DNA of 64,000 bases from Caldalkalibacillus mannanilyticus JCM 10596 (GTDB lineage: Bacteria; Bacillota; Bacilli; Caldalkalibacillales; JCM-10596), in assembly GCF_000615945.1 (NCBI RefSeq), contig NZ_BAMO01000002.1, positions 1 through 64,000 of the forward strand. The letters are read 5' to 3'. The position numbers and the translations under genes were made by a program. The notes under the pieces are model-generated. The model was not told the DNA's origin. It saw only the letters and a list, made by a program, of their open reading frames with translations, and made no database searches. Positions within the stretch are counted from its first letter, which is position 1; every line of letters begins with the position of its first letter. Positions 43,676-51,470 of the stretch are shown here, one piece after another.

Positions 43676-44611
43676 ATGGAACAAAAGATACTAGAATTGC
43701 TCAACGAATTATATCCAGTGGATATTAGTAAAGTTGAATCTGTAACTAATGAAATGTATCGCTGCATTGCAAAACAAGGTGTTTTTTTCGCTAGAATAAC
43801 GAACTATAAATCATATGATGAACAGTTAGAAGAAGTAAAATATACTGACTTCTTATATAATGAAGGGTTTGGTGTGTCGCCAATAATATCTTCTATACAA
43901 GGTAAAACTGTAGAAAGGATAACACTTGATCAGGATGTTATAACAGTACTGTACAAAGCAGCTTCAGGTATTCATCTTCCAAAAAGTCAATGGAATGCTA
44001 GTGTATTTAAAGAATTAGGGAGACAGATCGGCAGATTACATTGTATCTCGAAGAAGTTTGAAAAAAAAGAGAAAACAAAGTATATCAGCGATTGGCATGA
44101 GAATGAGGAGTATGCTTTTCATAAATATATCCCAAAAGAAGAAAGCACTATTAGAGAAATTGCTCATGATGTTCTATCAACAATAAAAAGTCTACCAAAA
44201 AATGATTCAACTTATGGATTGATACACGGTGATTTGTGGTTAGAAAACATATTAGTAGATAGTAATTTAAAATTAACAATGGTTGATTTTCAAGATTGTG
44301 AGAAACATTTTTATATATTTGATTTAGCGGTACCAATATATAGTGCGTTGGAGTATTCGTTTGTAGGAAATGGAAACATACTTGACTATGGACGTTCAAT
44401 GACAAAAGCAATAATAGATGGTTATAAGGAAGAAAATGATATATCTCTGGAGATGTTAAATAAGCTTCCTCTATTTATTAAGTTGAAAGAAGTATTTGAA
44501 TACAGCTTAATGCATATGTACTGGGACAAGGAAAAATTAACTGAAGAACAAATACGAATAATGAACCATTATAGAATACGAATTGAGCAAAATCATTCTA
44601 TATTACCTTAA
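43676..44611 (+). CDS. Cassette 4: aminoglycoside phosphotransferase-family protein
   Basis: 311-residue kinase-like protein of the APH family. The catalytic loop is LIHGDLWLENIL near residues 182-193 (HGDxxxxN) and the metal-binding MVDFQD near 202-207; the N-lobe contains FFARITNY with a glycine-poor loop. The true substrate could be an aminoglycoside, another antibiotic, or a small metabolite such as homoserine or choline. ATG 43676 follows AAGGAG. Resistance by this gene is not shown by the sequence. Confidence 0.85.
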   Translation: MEQKILELLNELYPVDISKVESVTNEMYRCIAKQGVFFARITNYKSYDEQLEEVKYTDFLYNEGFGVSPIISSIQGKTVERITLDQDVITVLYKAASGIHLPKSQWNASVFKELGRQIGRLHCISKKFEKKEKTKYISDWHENEEYAFHKYIPKEESTIREIAHDVLSTIKSLPKNDSTYGLIHGDLWLENILVDSNLKLTMVDFQDCEKHFYIFDLAVPIYSALEYSFVGNGNILDYGRSMTKAIIDGYKEENDISLEMLNKLPLFIKLKEVFEYSLMHMYWDKEKLTEEQIRIMNHYRIRIEQNHSILP

Positions 44612-44667
44612 ATAAAGATCATGTGGCTGACGTCCTGTCTCTATTCGAAGATGTATGGCCGGTCATC

Positions 44668-44880
44668 AGATAACAAAATGTTCACACTGCACCGCGCTGG
44701 CGCGGCTTGGTTTGCGGGCGGGTTTCTCTTGAAGAAAATCAAAGCAGTAATTTCTAGTAGAATTGCCGCAAACACATCCCTTCGCTAACCGTGTCGGCCT
44801 TCCTGAGCCTAAGCTAAGAGCTAGCTAAGGCTCAGGAAGGCCTGTAAGCTCATGGACGTCGTGAACACGAAACGTTAGAT
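44668..44880 (+). repeat. attC-like site 5
   Basis: R'' AGATAAC 44668-44674; R' GTTAGAT 44874-44880. Arms TGTTCAC/GTGAACA. The apex hairpin CCTAAGCTAAGAGCTAGCTAAGG lies near 44811-44833 with loop AGAGC. At 213 bp it is the longest site. Confidence 0.88.
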
Positions 44881-44917
44881 GAAATCGACATAAAACAGAA
44901 AAAGAAGGTAACCTCAT

Positions 44918-45346
44918 ATGAAGATATTTTATAAGCTTGAAGAGCTTGAAGGAACATGCTATATAGAAATATTACCTGGAAGATATAAGGGTAATTGCTG
45001 GAATAAGGAGTCAATATTCTTTGAAGAAGAAACATTTGGTTACTTAGAAAGAGGAATTGAAATGGAATTCAGTAAATATGACCATTTCGCATTTAATGAA
45101 ATACCTAAAAAAGTTTGGGAAAAGATTCTTATAAGATTTGATTCGATAATTGAGTTGTTAGAATGTGAAACAAAACAAGAAGACCTTAAAGATCATATTA
45201 GTTTTATTTTTCAATCAACTGAATCTGATTTTATCCAACATTTTGAAGAGAACTGTAATAGTTTAAGTAAGTTAATACGAGAATTTAAAGAATGGATAAG
45301 GACACAATTACAGAACTACGAGGTAATTTCAGTATTAGGAATTTAG
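44918..45346 (+). CDS. Cassette 5: hypothetical protein
   Basis: 142 residues, acidic, rich in Phe and Ile, with no motif I recognise. The start ATG 44918 has an AGAAGGTA site. It fills a complete cassette: the start flank GTTAGATGAAATCGACAT and the end flank ATGTCGACTACATCTAAC are complementary at 15 of 18 positions. It could be an immunity- or toxin-type protein given the context, but nothing shows this. Confidence 0.65.
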   Translation: MKIFYKLEELEGTCYIEILPGRYKGNCWNKESIFFEEETFGYLERGIEMEFSKYDHFAFNEIPKKVWEKILIRFDSIIELLECETKQEDLKDHISFIFQSTESDFIQHFEENCNSLSKLIREFKEWIRTQLQNYEVISVLGI

Positions 45347-45372
45347 AAGATTCGAAGAAGGATGTCGACTAC

Positions 45373-45515
45373 ATCTAACAAAATATCTACGCGGCGGGCG
45401 ACGAGCCCCCTTGGTCTCGAAGAAACTTCAAAGAAGTATAGCACGACACATCCCATTCGCCAACCGAGTCGGCTCGCCTGTAAGGCTCATTCGTCGTAGA
45501 TACGGAACGTTATAC
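45373..45515 (+). repeat. attC-like site 6
   Basis: R'' ATCTAAC 45373-45379; R' GTTATAC 45509-45515. Arms TATCTACG/CGTAGATA. The right side lacks the usual ggg before CGTCGTAGATA (a four-base loss relative to sites 4 and 7). Confidence 0.87.
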
Positions 45516-45554
45516 GACAGTACGAAGAATAATAAATTAGGGAGGAATGTCTTC

Positions 45555-46127
45555 ATGGGAGTTTTTGAAGAACATAAGGCAAGGAAAGCCTCGGGAGAAA
45601 CACTGCTATTAGATGAACTTACACCAGACGAGCTAAAAGCAATGTTTATAGATGAGCAGAAATCAGATTATTTAATTTCTCAGTTATTTGAAGTAAAAGA
45701 ATCAAAAATAACATATAGACGAAAGAAATTTGGTATTACAATTAGAAATTCAATTCTTGATGAATATTTATTGGTTAAATCCGAGAAGGCAAGAGAAATG
45801 AATAAAGAATATAAACAGCAATTATTACAAGAAGAGAATATAACTATGATTTCAAAAGCTATTACTCATTTTGCTTTTAGAAATGGTCCTGTTGAAGAAA
45901 TGCACGCAGACCCTAACAGTCAATTATCTGATGCAGACATGAAAACACTTAATAAATTCATGGTAAATAGGATGGCATATATTTTCAAATTAATTGTTGA
46001 AGAACGTTGGATAGAATTTGATTATCTAATCAGAAGTACTGATATGATGTATGGTCATAATTGGGATGATGCAGAACCAGATGATGGAGGCTTAAGAAAA
46101 TTGATTGAAATGATACTGAAGAAATGA
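45555..46127 (+). CDS. Cassette 6: hypothetical protein
   Basis: 190 residues from ATG 45555, chosen for the GGGAGGAA site; a longer upstream frame runs through the attC-like site and is not real. Mostly helical and charged, with a conserved-looking AITHFAFRNGPVEEMHAD near residues 109-126 and FMVNRMAYIF near 145-154. I do not know the family. The cassette ends share GTAC-GTCGTATAAC complementarity. Confidence 0.65.
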   Translation: MGVFEEHKARKASGETLLLDELTPDELKAMFIDEQKSDYLISQLFEVKESKITYRRKKFGITIRNSILDEYLLVKSEKAREMNKEYKQQLLQEENITMISKAITHFAFRNGPVEEMHADPNSQLSDADMKTLNKFMVNRMAYIFKLIVEERWIEFDYLIRSTDMMYGHNWDDAEPDDGGLRKLIEMILKK

Positions 46128-46156
46128 ATTATTCTGGGGTTATTCAAAGTACCGTC

Positions 46157-46338
46157 GTATAACCATATATCTACGCGGCGGGTGGCAAGCACCCTTGGTC
46201 TCGAAGAGTAGGCATAGAAGAAACGCTCGACACATCCCATTCGCCAACCGAGTCGGATTGCCTTCACCAAGAAAAGCATTTCTAGGTTCAGGCTTCACCT
46301 GTAAGGCTCATGGGCGTCGTAGATACGAAATGTTAGGT
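46157..46338 (+). repeat. attC-like site 7
   Basis: R'' GTATAAC 46157-46163; R' GTTAGGT 46332-46338. Arms TATCTACG/CGTAGATA. The central arm is of the caccaag...tctaggttcagg type shared with sites 1 and 11. Confidence 0.88.
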
Positions 46339-46377
46339 GAAATACTTGACAAAAACAATTTAGGAGGGATGACAAAC

Positions 46378-47091
46378 TTGATCATCGATTTATCAACTTC
46401 AAGTAAAAAAATGAATATTGAAGTGTTCCCTACCGTCAAGTATGAAACACATTGTGAACTTTTTGACTTTCCTGAAGCTGACTATAATTCTGATATGTTG
46501 CCAATTTCTCATATCGTAAAACTGGTCACTTCATTAGAAATGTTAAATGATGAATATGGAATTACGGAAGAAATTGAGGACATTCTTAGAGAGAGATATT
46601 GGATTGATGAGGACGAGAATCAATTAATAATTGCAAAGATGGCAATGACAGAATTTCCAAACTCCTGGAGAGAACGAATGGAAGTTACTTGGTCATATTG
46701 GCTAGATGCTATTGATGGGGATCATTTAGTAGTAGGCTCGAGAGCAGATGAAATAATGGATAGAGATCTATATGGCAATCCATTTGATAATGGGAGTTTA
46801 TACTATATTTATGATGTAGATGTTCATGGTTCTTTTAAGAATAAGGATATTGAGATAAATCTATTACGTTATACATTTAGTAATTTTATTCAAAACGATA
46901 TAGGGATGGTATTTTTTATTGCTCAAACCATTGATAAGAATACAGAACAGCACTCTATTACGAAAGAAATAAAGGTTGTGAAAGATACAGAGATGCTAGA
47001 TATATTTGATAAATGTGGGTTTTCGCGTATTTTTAACTCTGTTATTAAGGACCTGGTTCTAGAGATTGAAGTGCATAAACTTCAAGATTGA
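46378..47091 (+). CDS. Cassette 7: hypothetical protein
   Basis: 237 residues from TTG 46378, 9 bases after AGGAGG; ATG 46369 is in frame but touches that site. The protein is acidic, with ERMEVTWSYWLDAIDGDHLV near residues 101-120 and no recognisable domain. Cassette ends complement at 17 of 19 nt. Confidence 0.6.
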   Translation: MIIDLSTSSKKMNIEVFPTVKYETHCELFDFPEADYNSDMLPISHIVKLVTSLEMLNDEYGITEEIEDILRERYWIDEDENQLIIAKMAMTEFPNSWRERMEVTWSYWLDAIDGDHLVVGSRADEIMDRDLYGNPFDNGSLYYIYDVDVHGSFKNKDIEINLLRYTFSNFIQNDIGMVFFIAQTIDKNTEQHSITKEIKVVKDTEMLDIFDKCGFSRIFNSVIKDLVLEIEVHKLQD

Positions 47092-47117
47092 TGGTGATTC
47101 AGGAAGGCAAGTACTTC

Positions 47118-47282
47118 ACCTAACAAAGCATTCCTGCTGCGGGCTAGCAGAGAAGTAATCAAGGAAGCAAGCCCTTGGTTGCCAGATGAATTTCGATGAA
47201 GTAATTCAGGGCGACACATCGATTTCCCTAAGATAGGAGCTATCTAAGGGAAATCGACGTCAGGAATGCAGAAACGTTATCA
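47118..47282 (+). repeat. attC-like site 8
   Basis: R'' ACCTAAC 47118-47124, perfect RYYYAAC; R' GTTATCA 47276-47282. The arms are GCATTCCTG and CAGGAATGC, different from other sites yet exactly complementary. The apex hairpin is CCTAAGATAGGAGCTATCTAAGG at 47228-47250. Confidence 0.9.
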
Positions 47283-47318
47283 GAAATAATCCTAAAGAAT
47301 TAGTAAGGGGATATCTCA

Positions 47319-48083
47319 ATGAGGATAAAAATGAATTTACTTGAAAACGCATATGACTTTTTGAATTCCTCACTTCTTTTTTATCGTTATTCTGAAGAAG
47401 ATCCCCGGAAGTGGAAAGTCGCATTTATAAATATTGTTCAATCTATTGAGCTAATGGCTAAAGAGAAATTGAAGCGTTCTAATAAGTATCTGATTTATGA
47501 GAATATAGACAACCCTAAGAATACTATATCTTTACATGTAGCTTTAGACAGAATGCTTAATATCCTTGAATTACCTCTAGATAATAAAGACATTGATACC
47601 CTTAAGAAGGCTATATCTTTAAGGAATCAGATGATGCATTATGAAATTGATTTTTCCGTTCACGAGTTAATGGCTAAATATTCCGTTTTATTTGAGTTTG
47701 CAACATCTTTCCATTTCAGATTTCTTGATGGTGAATTACACAATTTTATTGAAGAGCATTTATGGGAAGAGGAAGCAAATTTAATGGAATTTTTCAAACA
47801 GGAATTTTTTGTATACAACTCTGAAGAAGTCCATAGAAGGTTTCCAAAAGATTTTATAGAGTCCAAATATATTGAAGATTATCTCATTCAAGGAGTAGCC
47901 TATCCAAGAATTGGGTATGGTGAGGAAAGGTATGAAGAGGAATTACGACATACTCGAGCAACTTGTGCAGATTGTATGGTTAAGCTAGGTGAATTTCATG
48001 TGCCAGGTTGTGACTGGGAACAATGCCCAAAATATTACGGACAATCAATTGGATGTGGTTGTGATGACGCAGAAGATTGTTAG
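47319..48083 (+). CDS. Cassette 8: HEPN-like protein with C-terminal zinc cluster
   Basis: 254 residues. The N-terminal 130 form a helical domain with LRNQMMHYEID near residues 107-117; R-N-x3-H is the Rx4-6H active-site pattern of HEPN ribonucleases. The C-terminal CADCMVKLGEFHVPGCDWEQC and following CGC residues look like a zinc-binding module seen in other cassette-type and defence-linked proteins. A role as RNase in defence or toxin-antitoxin function is inference. ATG 47319 or the in-frame ATG 47331; AGGGG lies upstream of the former. Confidence 0.75.
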   Translation: MRIKMNLLENAYDFLNSSLLFYRYSEEDPRKWKVAFINIVQSIELMAKEKLKRSNKYLIYENIDNPKNTISLHVALDRMLNILELPLDNKDIDTLKKAISLRNQMMHYEIDFSVHELMAKYSVLFEFATSFHFRFLDGELHNFIEEHLWEEEANLMEFFKQEFFVYNSEEVHRRFPKDFIESKYIEDYLIQGVAYPRIGYGEERYEEELRHTRATCADCMVKLGEFHVPGCDWEQCPKYYGQSIGCGCDDAEDC

Positions 48084-48108
48084 TAAATTCATGGACGAGG
48101 ATTACATC

Positions 48109-48301
48109 TGATAACACCGTATTTACGTATCGTCGCTTGGTGGCTCCTCGGTCCGGGTAAGTATTTCTAAGAAAGCGTGCCGGACACACCTGCACTGACT
48201 AAGTCTTACGGCCCGGCACAGCTTGAACCTAAGATAAGAGCTATCTAAGGTTCAAGCCGTACCTTAAGTCAGTGAGGCGTCGTAAATACCGAACGTTATC
48301 T
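48109..48301 (+). repeat. attC-like site 9
   Basis: R'' TGATAAC 48109-48115; R' GTTATCT 48295-48301. Arms GTATTTACG/CGTAAATAC, a third exact variant. Apex hairpin CCTAAGATAAGAGCTATCTAAGG at 48231-48253. Inner arms GGTTCAAGCC/AGCTTGAACC also pair. Confidence 0.9.
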
Positions 48302-48336
48302 GAAATGCTAAGCATTTATAAGCAAAGGGGTATTTC

Positions 48337-48839
48337 ATGGTAGATAAAAAGAAAATAAGAGGGATAAGCAGGAAGTATAAAGCAATGAAAAGACGAATTG
48401 ATAATTTAACGGAGAATTTTTCTATTGATAATGATAGGTACTGGCATATGCACCTTCCAGTTTCACAAGCTTTTATAGACTCTCCAAAGACTCCTCATGC
48501 AATCAAAAGAGATTGTATTCAATTGTTAATTGACCGTGTAGAACATTTAATCTCGATTAGACCCCCATCGAATAGAAATAATAAAGTTTTAGCAGCAATA
48601 GATTTACCAGATTTATTTGGCTCACAAATCATTATTTTTTATGATGAAGAGTATTATAAATCATTTTTCATAGACAAGACGATTATCAAAGATGGACAAA
48701 AATGTCTTCTGATAGAAATCTCGTGACAGAATGGAATCTTAATGTGCCCCCGAAATTAGGTATTAAGGGATATGTAGAGGAGATTAATGACGAGGATTAT
48801 ACATATAAAAGAGAAATTTGGTTCATTGGAGAAGTGTAA
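48337..48839 (+). pseudogene. Cassette 9: DUF3916-like protein (frameshifted as read)
   Basis: The frame from ATG 48337 stops at 48726, but one extra A in the run 48698-48702 continues it through TEWNLNVPPKLG and ends YKREIWFIGEV at 48839, giving 167 residues. Content such as DRYWHMHLPVSQAFIDSPK and RDCIQLLIDRVEHLI matches my memory of DUF3916. Function unknown. Its cassette has lost its R'' box because site 10 is truncated. Confidence 0.7.
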
Positions 48840-48938
48840 AGCAAGGAAGTAATTTCAGCGATACATCCCATTCGTCAACCGAGTCGGCTCGCCTTCACCT
48901 GTAGGACTCATGGGCGTCGTAGATACGAAACGTTAGGT
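48840..48938 (+). repeat. attC-like site 10 (5' truncated)
   Basis: Only the right part is present: gcaaggaagta..cagcgatacat, AACCGAGTCGG, CGTCGTAGATACG and R' GTTAGGT 48932-48938. R'' and L'' are missing, so the upstream cassette 9 should not be excisable alone. Confidence 0.8.
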
Positions 48939-48993
48939 GAAATACTAGGAAAAAATAGAAATACAAAATCCAAAAAACAAAGGAGCAAATACT

Positions 48994-49416
48994 ATGGATG
49001 TATTAGGAGCAATGAAAGATTTATTTTTGACAGCACGTAAGGAAAAGAAGGATAAGAATTCAAACGAATTTAGATTTTATCAGGAAATAGTTAGTTTGTT
49101 AGGAGAATATTATAACAAGGTCGAAGATGCGAAATATAAAGATGAGTTTTTAATTGATCAAGGCTATGATCTTGTAATTGAAGGTTTAGAACTAATGCAC
49201 GAAAATGGTAAAAACTTGACCAACTCTCCATATTTAGAATCTGTTAATCCAGAATATAGATCTAGAATTTTAAAAATAATTGCCCAATCAAGTACTGATT
49301 TAAGATATTATCAGAATGATTTTGATGAAGACAATGATGATCCTACCAGAGATATTATTGAATCAATAATATTAATTTATAGAGAAGCGAATGAAAAGAT
49401 TATGAAAAACAATTGA
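48994..49416 (+). CDS. Cassette 10: hypothetical protein
   Basis: 140 residues, predicted mostly helical and acidic (EDNDDPTRDIIESII near 112-126), no domain recognised. ATG 48994 follows AAAGGAG. The start flank GTTAGGTGAAATACTAG and end flank CTGGTACTTCACCTAAC complement at 15 of 17. Confidence 0.65.
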   Translation: MDVLGAMKDLFLTARKEKKDKNSNEFRFYQEIVSLLGEYYNKVEDAKYKDEFLIDQGYDLVIEGLELMHENGKNLTNSPYLESVNPEYRSRILKIIAQSSTDLRYYQNDFDEDNDDPTRDIIESIILIYREANEKIMKNN

Positions 49417-49448
49417 TTTGATTGTATGTCAAAGTTGACTGGTACTTC

Positions 49449-49633
49449 ACCTAACAAAATATCTACACGGCGGGCGACGAGCGCCCTTGGTTTCGAAGTG
49501 GATAACAGAGAAGTAAATGCTCGACACACCCATTCGCCAACCGAGTCGGCTCGCCTTCACCAAGCAATGCATTTCTAGGCTCAGGACTTCGCCTGTAAGG
49601 CTCATGGGCGTTGTAGATACGGGAACGTTATAT
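49449..49633 (+). repeat. attC-like site 11
   Basis: R'' ACCTAAC 49449-49455; R' GTTATAT 49627-49633. Arms TATCTACA and TGTAGATA: relative to site 7 both strands changed (G-C to A-T), preserving the pair. Central arm of the caccaag type. Confidence 0.9.
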
Positions 49634-49652
49634 GAAATTCGGCGTAAATAGG

Positions 49653-49672
49653 TGCGCCCGTCCATGGGCGCA
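49653..49672 (+). repeat. Leader hairpin of cassette 11
   Basis: TGCGCCC-GTCCAT-GGGCGCA, a perfect 7-bp stem just after the R' box, repeated in changed form at 50686. Confidence 0.75.
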
Positions 49673-49875
49673 TTCTGAAAACTAATCTAAGCTGTTTTTT
49701 TTTATGAATCTTGTTGTTCAACTAACAAAGCAGGTTTGTTGTACGAAATGTTTCTAGCTTAAATGGAGGAATCATTAGTAATTATGAGTACCCTATTTTG
49801 AGAATAAAGGAAAAGATATTTTGGGTATTTTAGGTCATGTGTGAAAGTGGCTTGACTTAGAGAGGAGATAAAAAA

Positions 49876-50397
49876 ATGATTGAATTACGAAAAATAAACG
49901 GGGATAACATAGATGAAGTAATAGCGCTTGAAGTTGAAGCAAACCAGAAAGAATTTATATTAGAAACTACTAACCTTAGATGCTTCGCAAACGCTCATAT
50001 GTTGAACACAGATGGTATACCAGCTTCTCCACTAGCTATTTATGCGAATGACACGATGGTTGGATTTTTGATGTATATTTATGATACGTTAGATCATGAA
50101 TCATTTGAAAATGAACTTTTCTATGGCAAGAAAAGTTATTTTATTTGGCATAATATGATTGATAAAAGTTACCAAGGAAAAGGATATGGTAAACTTGCTT
50201 TTGAAAAAATGTTGACGGATATTGAAAATATGCCATATGGGGAAGCAGAATATGCAGGCCTCTTTTATCATACAAGTAATGTCATAGCTAAAACATTATA
50301 CACTTCATTTGGTTTCGTAGATACAGGAATCATTCAGGATAATTCGATGTTGGCGATTAAAAAACTAGACATGAGGAACCAACTTCTTGAATCATAA
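49876..50397 (+). CDS. Cassette 11: GNAT acetyltransferase
   Basis: 173-residue GCN5-related N-acetyltransferase. The acetyl-CoA loop is YQGKGYGKLAFEKML near residues 99-113 (Q/RxxGxG/A), with a preceding beta-strand YFIWHNMIDKSY and the C-terminal TLYTSFGFVDTG. The N-terminal region resembles spermine/spermidine acetyltransferases of the BltD type; the substrate is not certain. Its leader of about 240 bases contains a strong hairpin. AGAGGAG precedes ATG 49876. Confidence 0.88.
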   Translation: MIELRKINGDNIDEVIALEVEANQKEFILETTNLRCFANAHMLNTDGIPASPLAIYANDTMVGFLMYIYDTLDHESFENELFYGKKSYFIWHNMIDKSYQGKGYGKLAFEKMLTDIENMPYGEAEYAGLFYHTSNVIAKTLYTSFGFVDTGIIQDNSMLAIKKLDMRNQLLES

Positions 50398-50410
50398 GAG
50401 CTCAGAACTT

Positions 50411-50445
50411 CTTGTTCAACTAAAGGAGTGCTTTAGTTGAACAAG
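50411..50445. terminator. Perfect 15-bp hairpin after the GNAT gene
   Basis: CTTGTTCAACTAAAG and its exact complement CTTTAGTTGAACAAG around GAGTG. No T tract follows, so termination is possible but mRNA protection is an alternative. Confidence 0.6.
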
Positions 50446-50452
50446 AAAGGGA

Positions 50453-50468
50453 TTGCCGTCCATGGCAA
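50453..50468 (+). repeat. Tail hairpin of cassette 11
   Basis: TTGCC-GTCCAT-GGCAA followed by cctctgaactgagggac; the same module ends cassette 12. Confidence 0.7.
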
Positions 50469-50495
50469 CCTCTGAACTGAGGGACTCCGAACTAC

Positions 50496-50667
50496 ATATA
50501 ACAAAAAGTTCACGCTGCGCCGCTGAGATGTATATACAAAGAAGTCAGAATCATGCGACACATCTCTTTTGCTAACCGAGACTAAATGATAGAGCCTAAC
50601 ATAAGAGCTATGTAAGGCTCTATCATTCCTGTAAGCTCAAGAGCGTCGTGAACACGAAACGTTATAA
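50496..50667 (+). repeat. attC-like site 12
   Basis: R'' ATATAAC 50496-50502; R' GTTATAA 50661-50667. Arms GTTCACG/CGTGAAC. Apex hairpin GCCTAACATAAGAGCTATGTAAGGC near 50592-50616. Confidence 0.88.
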
Positions 50668-50685
50668 GAAATTCGGCGTAAAGGG

Positions 50686-50705
50686 TGCGGCCGTCCATGG
50701 CCGCA
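50686..50705 (+). repeat. Leader hairpin of cassette 12
   Basis: TGCGGCC-GTCCAT-GGCCGCA: same loop as at 49653, stem changed on both sides. Confidence 0.75.
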
Positions 50706-50807
50706 TTTTGAAAGTTTTATTTCTACAACAAATTGTATTTTTTCTATCACCGGATTGCAGGAGAATTTTAATTTAGTTAAATATTAATAGATTATAGGAG
50801 GATTGAA

Positions 50808-51113
50808 ATGGTTACATGTTATTTAAAATATATTATTGACCCTTATAAAATAAATGAATTCGAGGAATATGCTAAGCTATGGATACCATTGGTTAATAAA
50901 TTCGGTGGAAATCATCATGGGTACTTTCTCCCGCATGAGGGGGCCAATAACATTGCATATGCATTATTCACTTTTCCTAGCTTGAAGGATTATGAAGAGT
51001 ATCGGCTAAAAATAGTAAATGATGGAGAGTGTATAAAAGCATTTAAGTTAGCAGAAGAGACTAAATGTATTCTCAGTTATGAAAGAAGCTTTATGCGCCC
51101 TATATTAGAATAA
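50808..51113 (+). CDS. Cassette 12: NIPSNAP family protein
   Basis: 101 residues with the NIPSNAP ferredoxin-like fold: TCYLKYIIDPYKINEFEEYA at the start, then GGNHHGYFLPHEGANNIAYA near residues 37-56 and CILSYERSFMRP at the end. Function of bacterial NIPSNAPs is unclear; they are frequent in cassette arrays. ATG 50808 follows AGGAGG. Confidence 0.9.
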   Translation: MVTCYLKYIIDPYKINEFEEYAKLWIPLVNKFGGNHHGYFLPHEGANNIAYALFTFPSLKDYEEYRLKIVNDGECIKAFKLAEETKCILSYERSFMRPILE

Positions 51114-51200
51114 ACGAAGGATTGAAGAAAAGTGAGTATGATTAAAGGTAATCTTACTTTTTATATCATTTATTTACTAGGCATAGATAAACAAAAAGGG

Positions 51201-51218
51201 GTTGCCATTCATGGCAAC
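51201..51218 (+). repeat. Tail hairpin of cassette 12
   Basis: GTTGCC-ATTCAT-GGCAAC followed by ctctgaactgagggac, nearly identical to 50453-50485. Confidence 0.7.
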
Positions 51219-51244
51219 CTCTGAACTGAGGGACGCCGAACTCC

Positions 51245-51434
51245 ATATAACAATGTATCTACGCTGCGCCGCGCGGGGGCGGCTTGGTCGCTGGATACCG
51301 AAAGGCTTAGAAGCAACTCAGCGACACATTCTCTTCGCTAACCGAGCCGGCATCCATGAGCCTAAGTTAAGAGCTAACTAAGGCTCATGAATGCCTGTAA
51401 GCTCATGGGCGTCGTAGATACGGAAACGTTATCT
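51245..51434 (+). repeat. attC-like site 13
   Basis: R'' ATATAAC 51245-51251; R' GTTATCT 51428-51434. Arms GTATCTACG/CGTAGATAC. Apex hairpin CCTAAGTTAAGAGCTAACTAAGG near 51360-51382. Confidence 0.9.
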
Positions 51435-51470
51435 GTCATAGTCAATATTATAATTTTGAGGGTGAATTAT

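Noticed and set aside
43416-43728. Long open frames reading through the attC-like sites (also at 45411, 46195 and 51387)
   Set aside because: They lack start signals, share translated repeat sequence, and the real genes begin at strong ribosome sites after the R' boxes.
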